A DNA stretch of 44,680 bases from Ignavibacterium sp. GTDB lineage: Bacteria > Bacteroidota > Ignavibacteria > Ignavibacteriales > Ignavibacteriaceae. The notes beneath the pieces were generated by a model that was not told where the DNA came from, ran no database searches, and saw only the letters and a list, made by a program, of their open reading frames with translations. Both the position numbers and the translations under genes were made by a program. Positions 25,458 through 34,560 of this stretch are shown here, piece by piece. Where the stretch lies: positions 2,585,654 to 2,630,333 of the forward strand of contig CP070637.1 of the NCBI GenBank assembly GCA_020354005.1, written 5' to 3'. Numbering within the stretch: the first letter of the stretch is position 1; each line of letters starts with the position of its first letter.

Positions 25458-26114
25458 TTAAAAACCTCTTCTATTCATATAATATCTAACACCAAAAGTA
25501 AAATTAACTGCATTTAATGCATTTGCATGATATGGTGCATCGCTTTGTGCATAATTATACTGCGCTTCAGCAAAGGTAGTAACGTTTGTATCGTCCCAAC
25601 CTTTTTCTATCATTAACCCACCAAAGTAACCCCATATTGCTTCGTTGTCTATACTAGAAATTACGTGACCACCGATCAATTGAGCTTCCTGGTTTATAAC
25701 CGCAAATGAAACTCCACCACTAACTCCTAAAGTAAATTCCTTGGATAAATAAAATGTGTACAGCAGTCCAGTATTCAACAGCAGCTGGTTAAATGATGAG
25801 TTTACCTCAACAAATTGATCAGATAATTGAAATTGTGTTGTAAGATAAGATGTATTGTAATAAGATTGAAAATTTGATTTCGAACTGTACGAACCACGAG
25901 TATAAATGTACAAGTTTTTAGTAATTGGAAATCCAAAACTTCCTCCGAATGTTAAAGCAACAGAGCCAGCGCGGTTGCTGCTACCTGAATTACTAACCTG
26001 TGCTGCACCTACCAAACCGGAAATAAATGAAGATTTTTTCTTTAACGTTTGCGCTTCAACACCTGATAATTGCATTAACACGAGAAGTGATAAGAGGGCT
26101 ACAAAATATTTCAT
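25458..26114 (-). CDS. Outer-membrane beta-barrel (porin-like) protein
   Basis: A 218-residue exported barrel. The ATG at 26114 starts a proper signal peptide (MKYFVALLSLLVLMQLSGVEAQ); the in-frame upstream start at 26165 would add 17 basic residues and spoil it. Strand-like segments: VALTFGGSFGFPITKNLYIY, LLNTGLLYTFYLSKEFTLG, VSGGVSFAVI, IWGYFGGLMIEKGW, TTFAEAQYNYAQSD and the final NFTFGVRYYMNRRGF. The length and pattern suggest an 8- to 10-stranded barrel of the OMP_b-brl type. No plug or periplasmic domain is present. It sits 123 bases downstream of aroE on the same strand but is probably separate. Function unknown. Confidence 0.7.
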   Translation of the reverse strand: MKYFVALLSLLVLMQLSGVEAQTLKKKSSFISGLVGAAQVSNSGSSNRAGSVALTFGGSFGFPITKNLYIYTRGSYSSKSNFQSYYNTSYLTTQFQLSDQFVEVNSSFNQLLLNTGLLYTFYLSKEFTLGVSGGVSFAVINQEAQLIGGHVISSIDNEAIWGYFGGLMIEKGWDDTNVTTFAEAQYNYAQSDAPYHANALNAVNFTFGVRYYMNRRGF

Positions 26115-26236
26115 TTTCAGTTCTAATTTTTTCTTAAAGCTAAAAATTCTTTTCAATTTTGTCAAATCACAAATTGTGCGCTGCTGATACTTTGATGGAA
26201 TATGTTGTGGAGTAAATTTGGGAAAATAATTCTGAA

Positions 26237-27121
26237 TTATTTTTTAATCATCGCCTCTAAAGACTGTGATAACTTTTCGATCGGCATCTCTTCACCCGTC
26301 CATAATTCAAAAGATTTTGCAGCTTGATGGACTAACATTTTTAAGCCGCCAAATACATTTGCACCCTGCATTCTCGCTAATGATAATAGTTTTGTTTCGG
26401 TAGGATTGTAGACCATATCAAACACTATTTGGTCTTTGTGGAATGCTTCTTCTAAATTAATTGGTGAGTCTTCTGTAACAGGATACATGCCAACAGAAGA
26501 TGCGTTTATAATAAGCTTTGATGAATTTAAGGTTTCAATCAAATCGGGAGGAAATAGTTCCGCGGAATTTAAATGTTCAAATCTCATCTTATCGTAAAAA
26601 TATACCTGCAATGTCTCGGCACGCTGAAGTGTACGATTAATGATATTTATTTCCTTTGGTTTGAAATATCTTATCAAAGTAAAGATAGATGCTCTTGCTC
26701 CTCCACCTGCACCAATTATGGAAACCTTCTCACCAATAATTTCATTTTTAAATTGGTTAAGAGTAGCTAATATTCCATGCACATCTGTATTATATCCTTT
26801 TAAACTACCTTGTTCGATGGTTATTGTATTTACTGCTCCTATCATAGATGACTCTTCAGAAAGATCATCAAGGTAATCTATTATTTTTACTTTATGTGGA
26901 ATTGTAACGTTTAATCCATTCATACCAAGAGCTACAATTCCGTTCAGTGCATTTTCCAGGTCATCAGTTACAACATCGAATGGAAGATAAATATAATCTA
27001 ATTCTCTAAACTGAAATGCAATGTTATGGATAAAGGGTGAGTATGACTGTTTAATTGGATGTCCGAGAAGCCCAATTAATTTTGTATTTGTATAAAATGA
27101 ATTTTTCATTAAATGGTTCAA
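26237..27121 (-). CDS. aroE: Shikimate dehydrogenase (NADP+)
   Basis: A 294-residue enzyme of the shikimate pathway reducing 3-dehydroshikimate to shikimate. Motifs: GLLGHPIKQSYSPFIHN (substrate-binding serines), GLNVTIPHK (catalytic lysine), GAVNTI, YNTDVHG, the NADP-binding loop IGAGGGARASIF with NRTLQRA, DMVYNPTETKL, and GLKMLVHQAAKSFELWTG at the C-terminus. Start choice is open: TTG 27121 has a GAGGG seven bases upstream, whereas ATG 27109 gives MKNSFYTN with no ribosome site. An A/T palindrome (26223-26245) overlaps the stop. It lies 55 bases after the TPR gene on the same strand. Confidence 0.93.
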   Translation of the reverse strand: MNHLMKNSFYTNTKLIGLLGHPIKQSYSPFIHNIAFQFRELDYIYLPFDVVTDDLENALNGIVALGMNGLNVTIPHKVKIIDYLDDLSEESSMIGAVNTITIEQGSLKGYNTDVHGILATLNQFKNEIIGEKVSIIGAGGGARASIFTLIRYFKPKEINIINRTLQRAETLQVYFYDKMRFEHLNSAELFPPDLIETLNSSKLIINASSVGMYPVTEDSPINLEEAFHKDQIVFDMVYNPTETKLLSLARMQGANVFGGLKMLVHQAAKSFELWTGEEMPIEKLSQSLEAMIKK

Positions 27122-27176
27122 TATTTAGCCCTCAAAATATAATCAAACCACAATTAAGATTGGTAAAAAATTTAAG

Positions 27177-28592
27177 CTAACTTTCTCTCATCAACCTATT
27201 AACAAGCTGTGAAAATTTTATTTCTGAATACTCGTTTTTGAAATCCTGTTTAATATTCGGATTGATTGCAAATGCTTTCTTTAAACATTCAATTGCATCC
27301 TCTGTTTGGTTTAATAAATATTTAACTTTCGCTTTCCCAAAAAGTGATAGAGCATCATCAGGTTGAATACGCAAGCATTCATCAAATGCTTGTAAAGCAT
27401 TAATGCATTTACCCATTTCAAAGTATGTTTCAGCAAGGCTAAACCAATAGAGGTGGTGATTAGGGGCAATTTTAACAGCTTTCAAATAACTCTCCGATGA
27501 ATCCGCTAATCTTCCAAGTGAAAATTCCAAATCAGCTTTTGCACACCATGCTTCGGCTCTATCTTTTGAAACTGAGATTGCCTTGTTGAAATCGTTAAAT
27601 GCGCAGCTATATCTGCCTAAAGAATCAAAACAAAAGCCACGTGCAAGTAGGGCATCATAATAATGATTGTTTATCTGAAGTGCTTTAGTATAATAATTTA
27701 TGGCATTTTCTATTTTCCCCTTGCTTTCATACAAGTTACCAATATAATAGCATGTTGCTTCGTCAAAACAATCTAACTGATGCGCTTTTTTAAAGCATTC
27801 TAATGCTTCATTATTTCTACCAAGATCCGTAAGAATATTACCCTTGTTAAACCATGCATTGTAAAAATTATCATTCAGAGAAACAGCAAGATCATAACTA
27901 TTTAGTGCAAGTTCCGGTTTGTGTAACTTTGAAAGAACAACTCCCCTATTATACCACGCATTGGCGTTATAAGGATCCAACTCCAAAAATCTATCATATG
28001 CATCAAGTGCTTCAATATGATTATTCATACCCTCATAACAATAACCTAATTCGTAAATTGCCTCAGCATAATCAGGATCTTGCTTTAATACTTTTTTAAA
28101 ATAAAGTACTGCTATTTCAAAATTTTCTTTTCGCTGATTTAGTGATCCTAAGCAATATAATGCTTCTTCATTATTCGGTTCACTATTAAGAACATATTTT
28201 AATGTCTCTTCTGCCTCAGCAAACTCACCCAAATTTTCTTCAACCGATGACTTATCAATAAGGATTTCTGTATCACCCGGATTTAATGACAGCGCCCTAT
28301 TAAAACAATCAATTGCATTCTCAAATTCACCTGATAAATTATAAAGGGTTCCTTTCTTCGCCCAGTAATCGGAGTTATATGAAGAGATATCAAGGAGGTA
28401 ATTTACGAAGTACAAACCATCGTCTATTAAACCATGATCAATACAAAGAGTTATTACATCTTCAATTCGTTCAACGGCATTAAAAATTACATTATCTTCA
28501 ATTAGTTTTCGGCAGGCATTTATTTCCTCCTCCACCTGGTTTCCCTCAGGTTCGGTATAATCATCATTAAAACCTGTATCGTAGAAGGACAT
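27177..28592 (-). CDS. Tetratricopeptide-repeat protein (11 TPRs)
   Basis: A 471-residue, apparently cytoplasmic protein without signal peptide or membrane helix. About residues 73-446 are eleven consecutive 34-residue TPR units with no gap, for example AEAIYELGYCYEGMNNHIEA and ANAWYNRGVVLSKLHKPELA. The first 70 residues are acidic then helical. TPR arrays form a superhelical groove for protein binding; no partner or catalytic domain is attached. The start is supported by GGAG eight bases before the ATG. Genes on both sides (sucC upstream, aroE downstream) are metabolic and give no clue. It probably has its own promoter in the 163-base gap after sucC. Confidence 0.85.
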   Translation of the reverse strand: MSFYDTGFNDDYTEPEGNQVEEEINACRKLIEDNVIFNAVERIEDVITLCIDHGLIDDGLYFVNYLLDISSYNSDYWAKKGTLYNLSGEFENAIDCFNRALSLNPGDTEILIDKSSVEENLGEFAEAEETLKYVLNSEPNNEEALYCLGSLNQRKENFEIAVLYFKKVLKQDPDYAEAIYELGYCYEGMNNHIEALDAYDRFLELDPYNANAWYNRGVVLSKLHKPELALNSYDLAVSLNDNFYNAWFNKGNILTDLGRNNEALECFKKAHQLDCFDEATCYYIGNLYESKGKIENAINYYTKALQINNHYYDALLARGFCFDSLGRYSCAFNDFNKAISVSKDRAEAWCAKADLEFSLGRLADSSESYLKAVKIAPNHHLYWFSLAETYFEMGKCINALQAFDECLRIQPDDALSLFGKAKVKYLLNQTEDAIECLKKAFAINPNIKQDFKNEYSEIKFSQLVNRLMRES

Positions 28593-28713
28593 TTAGTTCT
28601 CCATTAATTAATCGGGTTGCGAAATAGATAATACCTAATAATTAATTAATGATAGTCTCAATTTGTAAATGATTAACCTATCAATAATGGACAAAACACA
28701 AATGCCGTGCCAC

Positions 28714-28751
28714 AGAAGTACTTCTATTTTATATACGTGTTTATATAAAAT
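28714..28751 (-). terminator. Two abutting palindromes after sucC
   Basis: ATTTTATATA (28726-28735) pairs perfectly with TATATAAAAT (28742-28751) over a 6-base loop, starting 4 bases beyond the sucC stop. It is followed directly, in minus-strand direction, by the 12-base perfect palindrome AGAAGTACTTCT (28714-28725). There is no clean U-tract, so it may be a processing or stabilising structure rather than a true terminator. Confidence 0.4.
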
Positions 28752-28755
28752 TGAA

Positions 28756-29922
28756 TTAATTATCTAATACAGAAGTAACTTTTTCAGCCGCATCTTTCAA
28801 ACTGTTTGCAACTTCAAAGTTTAAACCGGAATTATTTAACAACTCTGCGGCTTCCTCTGCGTTAGTACCTTCGAGTCGTACTACTATCGGCACAGTAACG
28901 TGCATCTCCTTTGCAGCATCAATTACTCCTTGTGCAACTCTGTCGCATCTAACAATTCCCCCAAATATATTTATAAGAATGGCCTTTACATTAGCATCCG
29001 AAAGAATAATTTTAAATCCGTTTGCAACCGTTTCTTTGCTTGCGCCGCCACCAACATCCAAAAAATTTGCGGGTTCGCCTCCGGCTAATTTTATAATATC
29101 CATAGTTGCCATTGCCAGCCCTGCACCATTAACCATGCAGCCAACATTTCCATCGAGCTTTATGTAATTCAAATCATATTTTGATGCCTCAACTTCCAAT
29201 GGATCCTCTTCATCCAAATCGCGAAATTCATTTATCTCTTTGTGTCTGTAAAGTGCGTTGTCATCAAAATTCATCTTTGCATCCAGTGCAATAACATCCC
29301 CTTCCTTGGTAACTACTAATGGATTAATCTCTGCAAGTGAGGCATCTGTTCCTTCGTATGCTTTGTATAATCCTAAAAGAAATTTAACTGCATTTTTATG
29401 TTGTGTGCCACTTAAGCCAAGTGCAAACGCAAGTTTTCTTGCTTGATAAGGCTGCATACTAACAGAAGGCTCAACTGTTTCTTTAATAATTTTTTCCGGT
29501 GTTTCAGCAGCAACTTTTTCAATTTCCACTCCACCTTCCGTTGAAACCATAATTACATTTTTAGATAGTGCTCTATCTAAGGTAATTCCAACGTATAGTT
29601 CTCTATCTATGTTCACACCTTCTTCAACAAGCAACCTTTTTACAATTTTACCTTCCGGTCCTGTTTGATGAGTAACTAAGTTCATTCCTAATATTTCGCA
29701 GGCATGTTCCCAAACTTCGTGAAGTGATTTTGCTACCTTCACTCCCCCGCCTTTTCCTCTGCCGCCAGCATGTATTTGTGCTTTAACTACCCAGGTGTCT
29801 CCACCCATTTCTTCCTTTGCTATCTTAACAGCTTCTTCTCCGGTAAATGCAACACCACCTCTTGGAACCGCAACATTATATTTTCTTAATATTTCTTTTC
29901 CTTGATACTCATGTATCTTCAT
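28756..29922 (-). CDS. sucC: Succinate--CoA ligase (ADP-forming), beta subunit
   Basis: A 388-residue ATP-grasp subunit of succinyl-CoA synthetase, which makes ATP from succinyl-CoA in the TCA cycle. N-terminus [66 protein letters not shown] (Mg-binding) and [16 protein letters not shown] are all characteristic; the length equals that of the E. coli protein. The alpha subunit gene sucD is not adjacent and not in this window. AAGGAA lies just upstream of the ATG. It follows pruA by 61 bases on the same strand, so glutamate/proline oxidation and this TCA step may be co-expressed. Confidence 0.95.
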   Translation of the reverse strand: MKIHEYQGKEILRKYNVAVPRGGVAFTGEEAVKIAKEEMGGDTWVVKAQIHAGGRGKGGGVKVAKSLHEVWEHACEILGMNLVTHQTGPEGKIVKRLLVEEGVNIDRELYVGITLDRALSKNVIMVSTEGGVEIEKVAAETPEKIIKETVEPSVSMQPYQARKLAFALGLSGTQHKNAVKFLLGLYKAYEGTDASLAEINPLVVTKEGDVIALDAKMNFDDNALYRHKEINEFRDLDEEDPLEVEASKYDLNYIKLDGNVGCMVNGAGLAMATMDIIKLAGGEPANFLDVGGGASKETVANGFKIILSDANVKAILINIFGGIVRCDRVAQGVIDAAKEMHVTVPIVVRLEGTNAEEAAELLNNSGLNFEVANSLKDAAEKVTSVLDN

Positions 29923-29983
29923 AAAAATTCCTTCTTTTGATACTAATCAGTTTGAATTCAGTATTAATTATTATATAACCGCA

Positions 29984-31531
29984 TTATACTTTTTCACTAA
30001 GTGTTTGCGCCTGCAAGAAGAGCAACAAATAATCTCTTCCACCAGCTTTAGAATCTGTTCCGGACATGTTAAATCCTCCGAATGGCTGACTTCCAACCAA
30101 TGCTCCGGTACATTTTCTATTGAAATACAAATTACCTATCAATAAATGTTTTTTTGCAGCATTTATCTTATTACGGTTTCTTGTATAAACAGCACCTGTT
30201 AAACCATAAATAGTATTGTTGGCAATCTTTAAGCTCTGCTCATAGTTGTTTGATTTTATTACTGCCAGTACAGGACCGAATATTTCCTCCTGTGCTAATC
30301 TATCGGTTGGTTTGATATCTTTAATTACTGTTGGCTCAATAAAATATCCATTACCTTTTGCTTTTCTACCGCCGGTTAATAGCTTCCCTTCTTTTTTCCC
30401 TATCTGGATATATTTTAAAATGCTTTTTTGAGCAGCTTCATTTATTACAGCACCCATAGCATAATTTTCTTCTCCCGGACCAACTGTAATTTTTTCAACT
30501 TCGGTTTTTAACCTGCTTACAAATTTTGAGTACACTCTCTTATCAACAATTACTCTCGAACAAGCTGAACATTTCTGACCCTGAAAACCAAAAGCGGAAA
30601 CAGCTACACCTTTAGCTGCCTCGGTTAAATTTGTTTCGTTATCGACTATAATACAATCCTTTCCTCCCATTTCAGCAACGACTCTTTTAAGCCAGATTTG
30701 TCCCGGCTGCACCCTTGAGGCTAATTCATAAATATGCGTTCCCACTTCCATCGAACCTGTAAATGAAACAAATCTTGTTTTAGGATGACCAACTAAAGTG
30801 TCGCCAACTTCGCCACCTGAACCGGGGAGAAAATTGATTACACCATCCGGTAAACCGGTTTCTTGCATAACATCATAAAATATTTTTCCCATCATTGGTG
30901 AATCACTGGATGGTTTTAAAACCACTGTATTACCTGTAACAACGGCTGCCGAAGTCATCCCTACTAAAATTGCAAATGGAAAATTCCACGGTGGAACTGT
31001 AACACCAACACCCAACGGCAAATAAACCAGTTCATTCTTTTCACCTTTCAATGGTGTTATTGGCTGTTTGGATGCATACCTGAGCATTTCCCTACCATAG
31101 AACTCCATAAAATCAATCGCTTCTGCTGTATCTGCATCTGCTTCTAAATAATTTTTCCCTGTTTCGAGAATCATCCATGCATTTATTTCAAATCTTCTTT
31201 TTCTAACAATGTTAGAAGCTTTAAAGAGGTAACTGGCTCTTTTTTCAGCTGGAACAAGTTTCCATTCATCAAACTTTTTATAAGCAGTTACAATAGCCTT
31301 GTTGGCTATTTCCTTTGTGCCTTTATGGAATTTTGCAATGACTTCATCTTTGTTGGAGGGATTATAAGATACAGTTCTACCCTTAGAGCGTAGTTTCTTA
31401 CCACCAACTATCATTTCATAAGTTTTGCCTAATTGTTTTTTTACGTGTGCAATTGCTTTTTCCTGTTTCACGAGATTTGATTTTTTGGAAAAATCCGTAA
31501 ATGGTTCGTTCCGGAATGGTTTGACTCTCAT
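29984..31531 (-). CDS. pruA: L-glutamate gamma-semialdehyde (1-pyrroline-5-carboxylate) dehydrogenase
   Basis: A 515-residue aldehyde dehydrogenase of the RocA/PruA type, oxidising glutamate semialdehyde from proline or ornithine to glutamate with NAD. Motifs: PPWNFPFAI, VVLKPSSDSP, FTGSMEVGTHIYE, VAEMGGKDCIIVD (general base Glu) and FGFQGQKCSACSR with catalytic C321; the end (GGFNMSGTDSKAGG, LLFLQAQTLSEK) is the P5C dehydrogenase tail. I start at ATG 31531 because AGGAG (31540-31544) lies 8 bases upstream; the longer reading from 31570 adds 13 residues without support. No proline dehydrogenase gene is visible nearby. Upstream it is divergent from the acyl-CoA synthetase gene. Confidence 0.92.
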   Translation of the reverse strand: MRVKPFRNEPFTDFSKKSNLVKQEKAIAHVKKQLGKTYEMIVGGKKLRSKGRTVSYNPSNKDEVIAKFHKGTKEIANKAIVTAYKKFDEWKLVPAEKRASYLFKASNIVRKRRFEINAWMILETGKNYLEADADTAEAIDFMEFYGREMLRYASKQPITPLKGEKNELVYLPLGVGVTVPPWNFPFAILVGMTSAAVVTGNTVVLKPSSDSPMMGKIFYDVMQETGLPDGVINFLPGSGGEVGDTLVGHPKTRFVSFTGSMEVGTHIYELASRVQPGQIWLKRVVAEMGGKDCIIVDNETNLTEAAKGVAVSAFGFQGQKCSACSRVIVDKRVYSKFVSRLKTEVEKITVGPGEENYAMGAVINEAAQKSILKYIQIGKKEGKLLTGGRKAKGNGYFIEPTVIKDIKPTDRLAQEEIFGPVLAVIKSNNYEQSLKIANNTIYGLTGAVYTRNRNKINAAKKHLLIGNLYFNRKCTGALVGSQPFGGFNMSGTDSKAGGRDYLLLFLQAQTLSEKV

Positions 31532-31796
31532 CAGTTGTTCTCCTGAATAAAATTTATAAATTGTCCGCAAAAATTAACCCTTTCGTTTCTGATAAGCAAT
31601 TTAAGTAACAGTATTTATCTAAGGAATAGCTGCTTTGCCAATAAGAATAAGTATTAAGGACTACTTTCGATTTTGCCGGAATGGTGTTATATTCTATCTG
31701 CACTTTTACTACCACTGACAATTTTAACGTTCCGCAATTCTGTTATTGCTTTGAGTGGTAATAAATAAGTTAAAATTCTTTAGGAGGGTATATAAG

Positions 31797-33620
31797 ATGG
31801 CACTATTAAAATCATGTCCCACTATTACCGATCTTTATCAATTTTTAACCGAAGAGTATGGAAAAAGTACGGATAAAGATTTACTTAGATATAAAGTTGA
31901 TGGAAAATACACCGGTATCTCTTATGCAAAATTTAAAGAAGAAACTGATAATTTTGGATTTGGAGTGTCAACATTAGGATTAAAGCGCGAAGACAAAGTA
32001 GCAATAATTGCCGAGAACAGACCTGAATGGGTTTATTCAGATATGGGTACACTTGCGTTGGGATCAGTAAACGTTCCTCTTTATCCTTCATTAACTTCCG
32101 AATCAGTAGAGTATATATTAAACAACTCGGAATCAAAAGGTGTAATAGTATCAAATCAGTTTCAATTAAATAAACTTCTAAAAATCCGTGATAATTGTAG
32201 TCACTTAAAGTTTATAATCATTATGAATGAAACTGATTTTGAACCATCAATAAAAGACCTTTATAGTTTTAAGCAAATACAGGAAAAAGGAATTGAGAAA
32301 AAAAATGAATCTCCGAACCTTCTTAAAGAGAATATGAAGTTAGTAAAGGAAGAAGACGTATGCACAATTATTTATACTTCCGGAACAACGGGAGTTCCGA
32401 AAGGTGTAGTTCTCACACACAAAAACATTATGTCTAATGTTACAAGTGCCCTCGAAACATTTCCAATCACTAAAGATGATGTATTCTTATCATTTTTACC
32501 TCTTTGTCATATTTTCGAAAGGATGACTGGTTACTATACAGCCTTTGCCTCTGGTGGTACTGTTTGTTATGCAGAAAGTATAGAAAAGGTTGCAACAAAT
32601 CTAATTGAAGTTAAACCAACTATAATGACTTCCGTCCCACGATTGTTTGAGAGGATATATTCAAGAATAATAAAAAATGTTGAAAGCCAGCCTGAAAAGA
32701 AACAAAAAATATTTTTCAGCGCCATTAACATTGGAACCGAATATGCTAAAGCAAAAAAAACTGGTAAAATTCCACTTGCTCTTAGAATAAAAAATAAAGT
32801 TGCAAGCAAACTTGTATTTAAAAAATTAGTTGAACGCACCGGGGGTAATGTTCGATTTTTTGTTTCCGGTGGAGCAGCATTATCACGAGATCTCGGTGAG
32901 TTCTTTGAAGCAGTAGGTATTAAGATTATTGAAGGTTATGGATTAACAGAATCTTCACCTGTTATATCTGCTAACAGAGTTGATGATTATAAATTTGGTT
33001 CTGTTGGAAAACCTTTACCGGGTGTGGAAGTTAAGATTGCATCGGATGGTGAAATACTTGCAAAAGGACCTAACATTATGCAAGGCTATTATAAAAACAA
33101 AAAGGAAACTGAAGAAACGATAAAGGATGGTTGGCTGCATACAGGTGATATTGGTGTTTTTGATTCCGATGGCTTTTTGATGATTACCGATAGGAAAAAA
33201 CACCTATTTAAAACAACAGCCGGAAAGTATATTGCACCAACTCACATCGAAAATACTTTTCTTGCCAGCAAATATATCGACCAGTTTATAGTAATTGGTG
33301 ATAGAAGAATGTTTTTAAGCGCACTTATTGTCCCGGATTTTGAAGCTGTTAAAGAATATGCAGACTCTAATAAAATTCCGTACGCTGATGAGAAAGATCT
33401 TGTTAAAAATGATACAATCTATAAACTTCTTGAAGATGACATGGTTCAGTTTCAAAAGAAGCTTGCCAATTACGAACGTGTAAGAAAGTTTGTACTGTTA
33501 GATCGTCCCTTTACTATCGATTCCGGTGAGATTACACCAAGTATGAAAATAAAACGTAAGATTGTTGAAGAAAATTATAATGATCTAATAGAGATGATGT
33601 ACCAGGGAATGAATAATTAG
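31797..33620 (+). CDS. Long-chain acyl-CoA synthetase (AMP-forming)
   Basis: A 607-residue adenylate-forming enzyme that activates fatty acids to acyl-CoA at the membrane. Motifs: the P-loop TIIYTSGTTGVPKGVVLTHK, the FLPLCHIFERM segment typical of long-chain ligases, EGYGLTESSPVI, and GWLHTGDIGVFDSDGFL followed by TDRKKHLFKTTAGKYIAP; the C-terminal lysine is in EITPSMKIKRK. This is the FadD15/ACSL-like branch. AGGAGG at 31782-31787, 9 bases before ATG 31797, fixes the start; the 14 extra codons of the longer frame are discarded. Convergent with the inositol-monophosphatase gene, only 23 bases apart. Confidence 0.9.
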   Translation: MALLKSCPTITDLYQFLTEEYGKSTDKDLLRYKVDGKYTGISYAKFKEETDNFGFGVSTLGLKREDKVAIIAENRPEWVYSDMGTLALGSVNVPLYPSLTSESVEYILNNSESKGVIVSNQFQLNKLLKIRDNCSHLKFIIIMNETDFEPSIKDLYSFKQIQEKGIEKKNESPNLLKENMKLVKEEDVCTIIYTSGTTGVPKGVVLTHKNIMSNVTSALETFPITKDDVFLSFLPLCHIFERMTGYYTAFASGGTVCYAESIEKVATNLIEVKPTIMTSVPRLFERIYSRIIKNVESQPEKKQKIFFSAINIGTEYAKAKKTGKIPLALRIKNKVASKLVFKKLVERTGGNVRFFVSGGAALSRDLGEFFEAVGIKIIEGYGLTESSPVISANRVDDYKFGSVGKPLPGVEVKIASDGEILAKGPNIMQGYYKNKKETEETIKDGWLHTGDIGVFDSDGFLMITDRKKHLFKTTAGKYIAPTHIENTFLASKYIDQFIVIGDRRMFLSALIVPDFEAVKEYADSNKIPYADEKDLVKNDTIYKLLEDDMVQFQKKLANYERVRKFVLLDRPFTIDSGEITPSMKIKRKIVEENYNDLIEMMYQGMNN

Positions 33621-33643
33621 CAGAATAATAGCTCACATTTCAA

Positions 33644-34411
33644 TTAAATATTATTCATCACTTTAATAATCTGATCATGTATTCTGCCATTTGTTGATAG
33701 AATTTTTTTTGAGTAAATATTAATTGCATTCCCAATAAAATCTGTTACCAGACCACCGGCTTCCTCAGCAATAAGTTTTCCTGCACATAAATCCCATGGA
33801 TGTAAATGTACTTCCCAGAATCCGTCAAATACACCCGATGAAAGGTAGCAAAAATCAATTGCCGCTGACCCCAGTCTTCTTATTCCACGAGCATTTTTAG
33901 TGAGTGCAATAAATAATTCGAATGCACCTTCCGGATTTTCAGCTACATTGTATGGAAAGCCTGTTACAAGTAGACTTTGTTTGAGTGATTCTGTACTGCT
34001 TACTTTTATTTTTTCTGAATTTGCAAAGGCTCCCCCACCAAGCTCTGCTGAGTAAATTATATTTTGCATAACATCATAAACAACTCCTGCAATGGTTTCA
34101 TTATTTTTTTGCAGTCCAATCGATACTGAAAAGATTGGTAATCCATGTGTAAAATTCGTAGTGCCATCAAGTGGATCTACTACCCAGATGTATTCAGAAT
34201 CTTTCGTAACACCTCCACATTCCTCTGCAAGAATGCTGTGTGATGGATATTTTTTCTGAATGAAATCAATTATCAACTTCTCAGATGCCTTATCAATCTC
34301 TGTAACTAAATTGATTTCAGTAGTTTTGTACTCGATGTGTAGAGACTTTCCAAAACCTTCCCTTATTAAGTTTCCTGCTTGTTTACTAATTTCAATTATA
34401 TCATCAATCAT
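33644..34411 (-). CDS. Inositol-1-monophosphatase family phosphatase (SuhB-like)
   Basis: A 255-residue Mg-dependent phosphatase. Metal-site motifs are complete: LAEECGG (Glu), WVVDPLDGTTNFTHGLP (the DPLDGT core), and WDLCAGKLIAEEAGG near the C-terminus. The N-terminal TEIDKASEKLII is also typical. The length is normal. Likely substrates are inositol phosphates or related sugar phosphates; members can also be NADP(H) phosphatases or fructose-1,6-bisphosphatases, which I cannot separate by motif. It is divergent from lon, with 149 bases between the starts. Confidence 0.9.
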   Translation of the reverse strand: MIDDIIEISKQAGNLIREGFGKSLHIEYKTTEINLVTEIDKASEKLIIDFIQKKYPSHSILAEECGGVTKDSEYIWVVDPLDGTTNFTHGLPIFSVSIGLQKNNETIAGVVYDVMQNIIYSAELGGGAFANSEKIKVSSTESLKQSLLVTGFPYNVAENPEGAFELFIALTKNARGIRRLGSAAIDFCYLSSGVFDGFWEVHLHPWDLCAGKLIAEEAGGLVTDFIGNAINIYSKKILSTNGRIHDQIIKVMNNI

Positions 34412-34560
34412 TAGTACATAGTCTTTAAATAATTATTAAAAAGTTAGTTTGATGTGAACTAAGCAAGCATTAATCACTCAATTCTAAGTTCCTTGAAAGC
34501 CCTATTCTAATTTGGTATATTCACCATCCAATTATATGTAAAAAATAGGAGTTTTTTTCT

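Noticed and set aside
26223-26245. A/T palindrome AAAATAATTC/GAATTATTTT as aroE terminator
   Set aside because: It overlaps the stop codon and has no G/C pairs beyond one; expected by chance in such A/T-rich DNA.
33623-33656. GAATAATA...TATTATTC inverted repeat as a shared terminator of the convergent acyl-CoA synthetase and phosphatase genes
   Set aside because: Perfect 8-base arms but all A/T-type and with an 18-base loop; one arm lies in the phosphatase coding end. Too weak to call.
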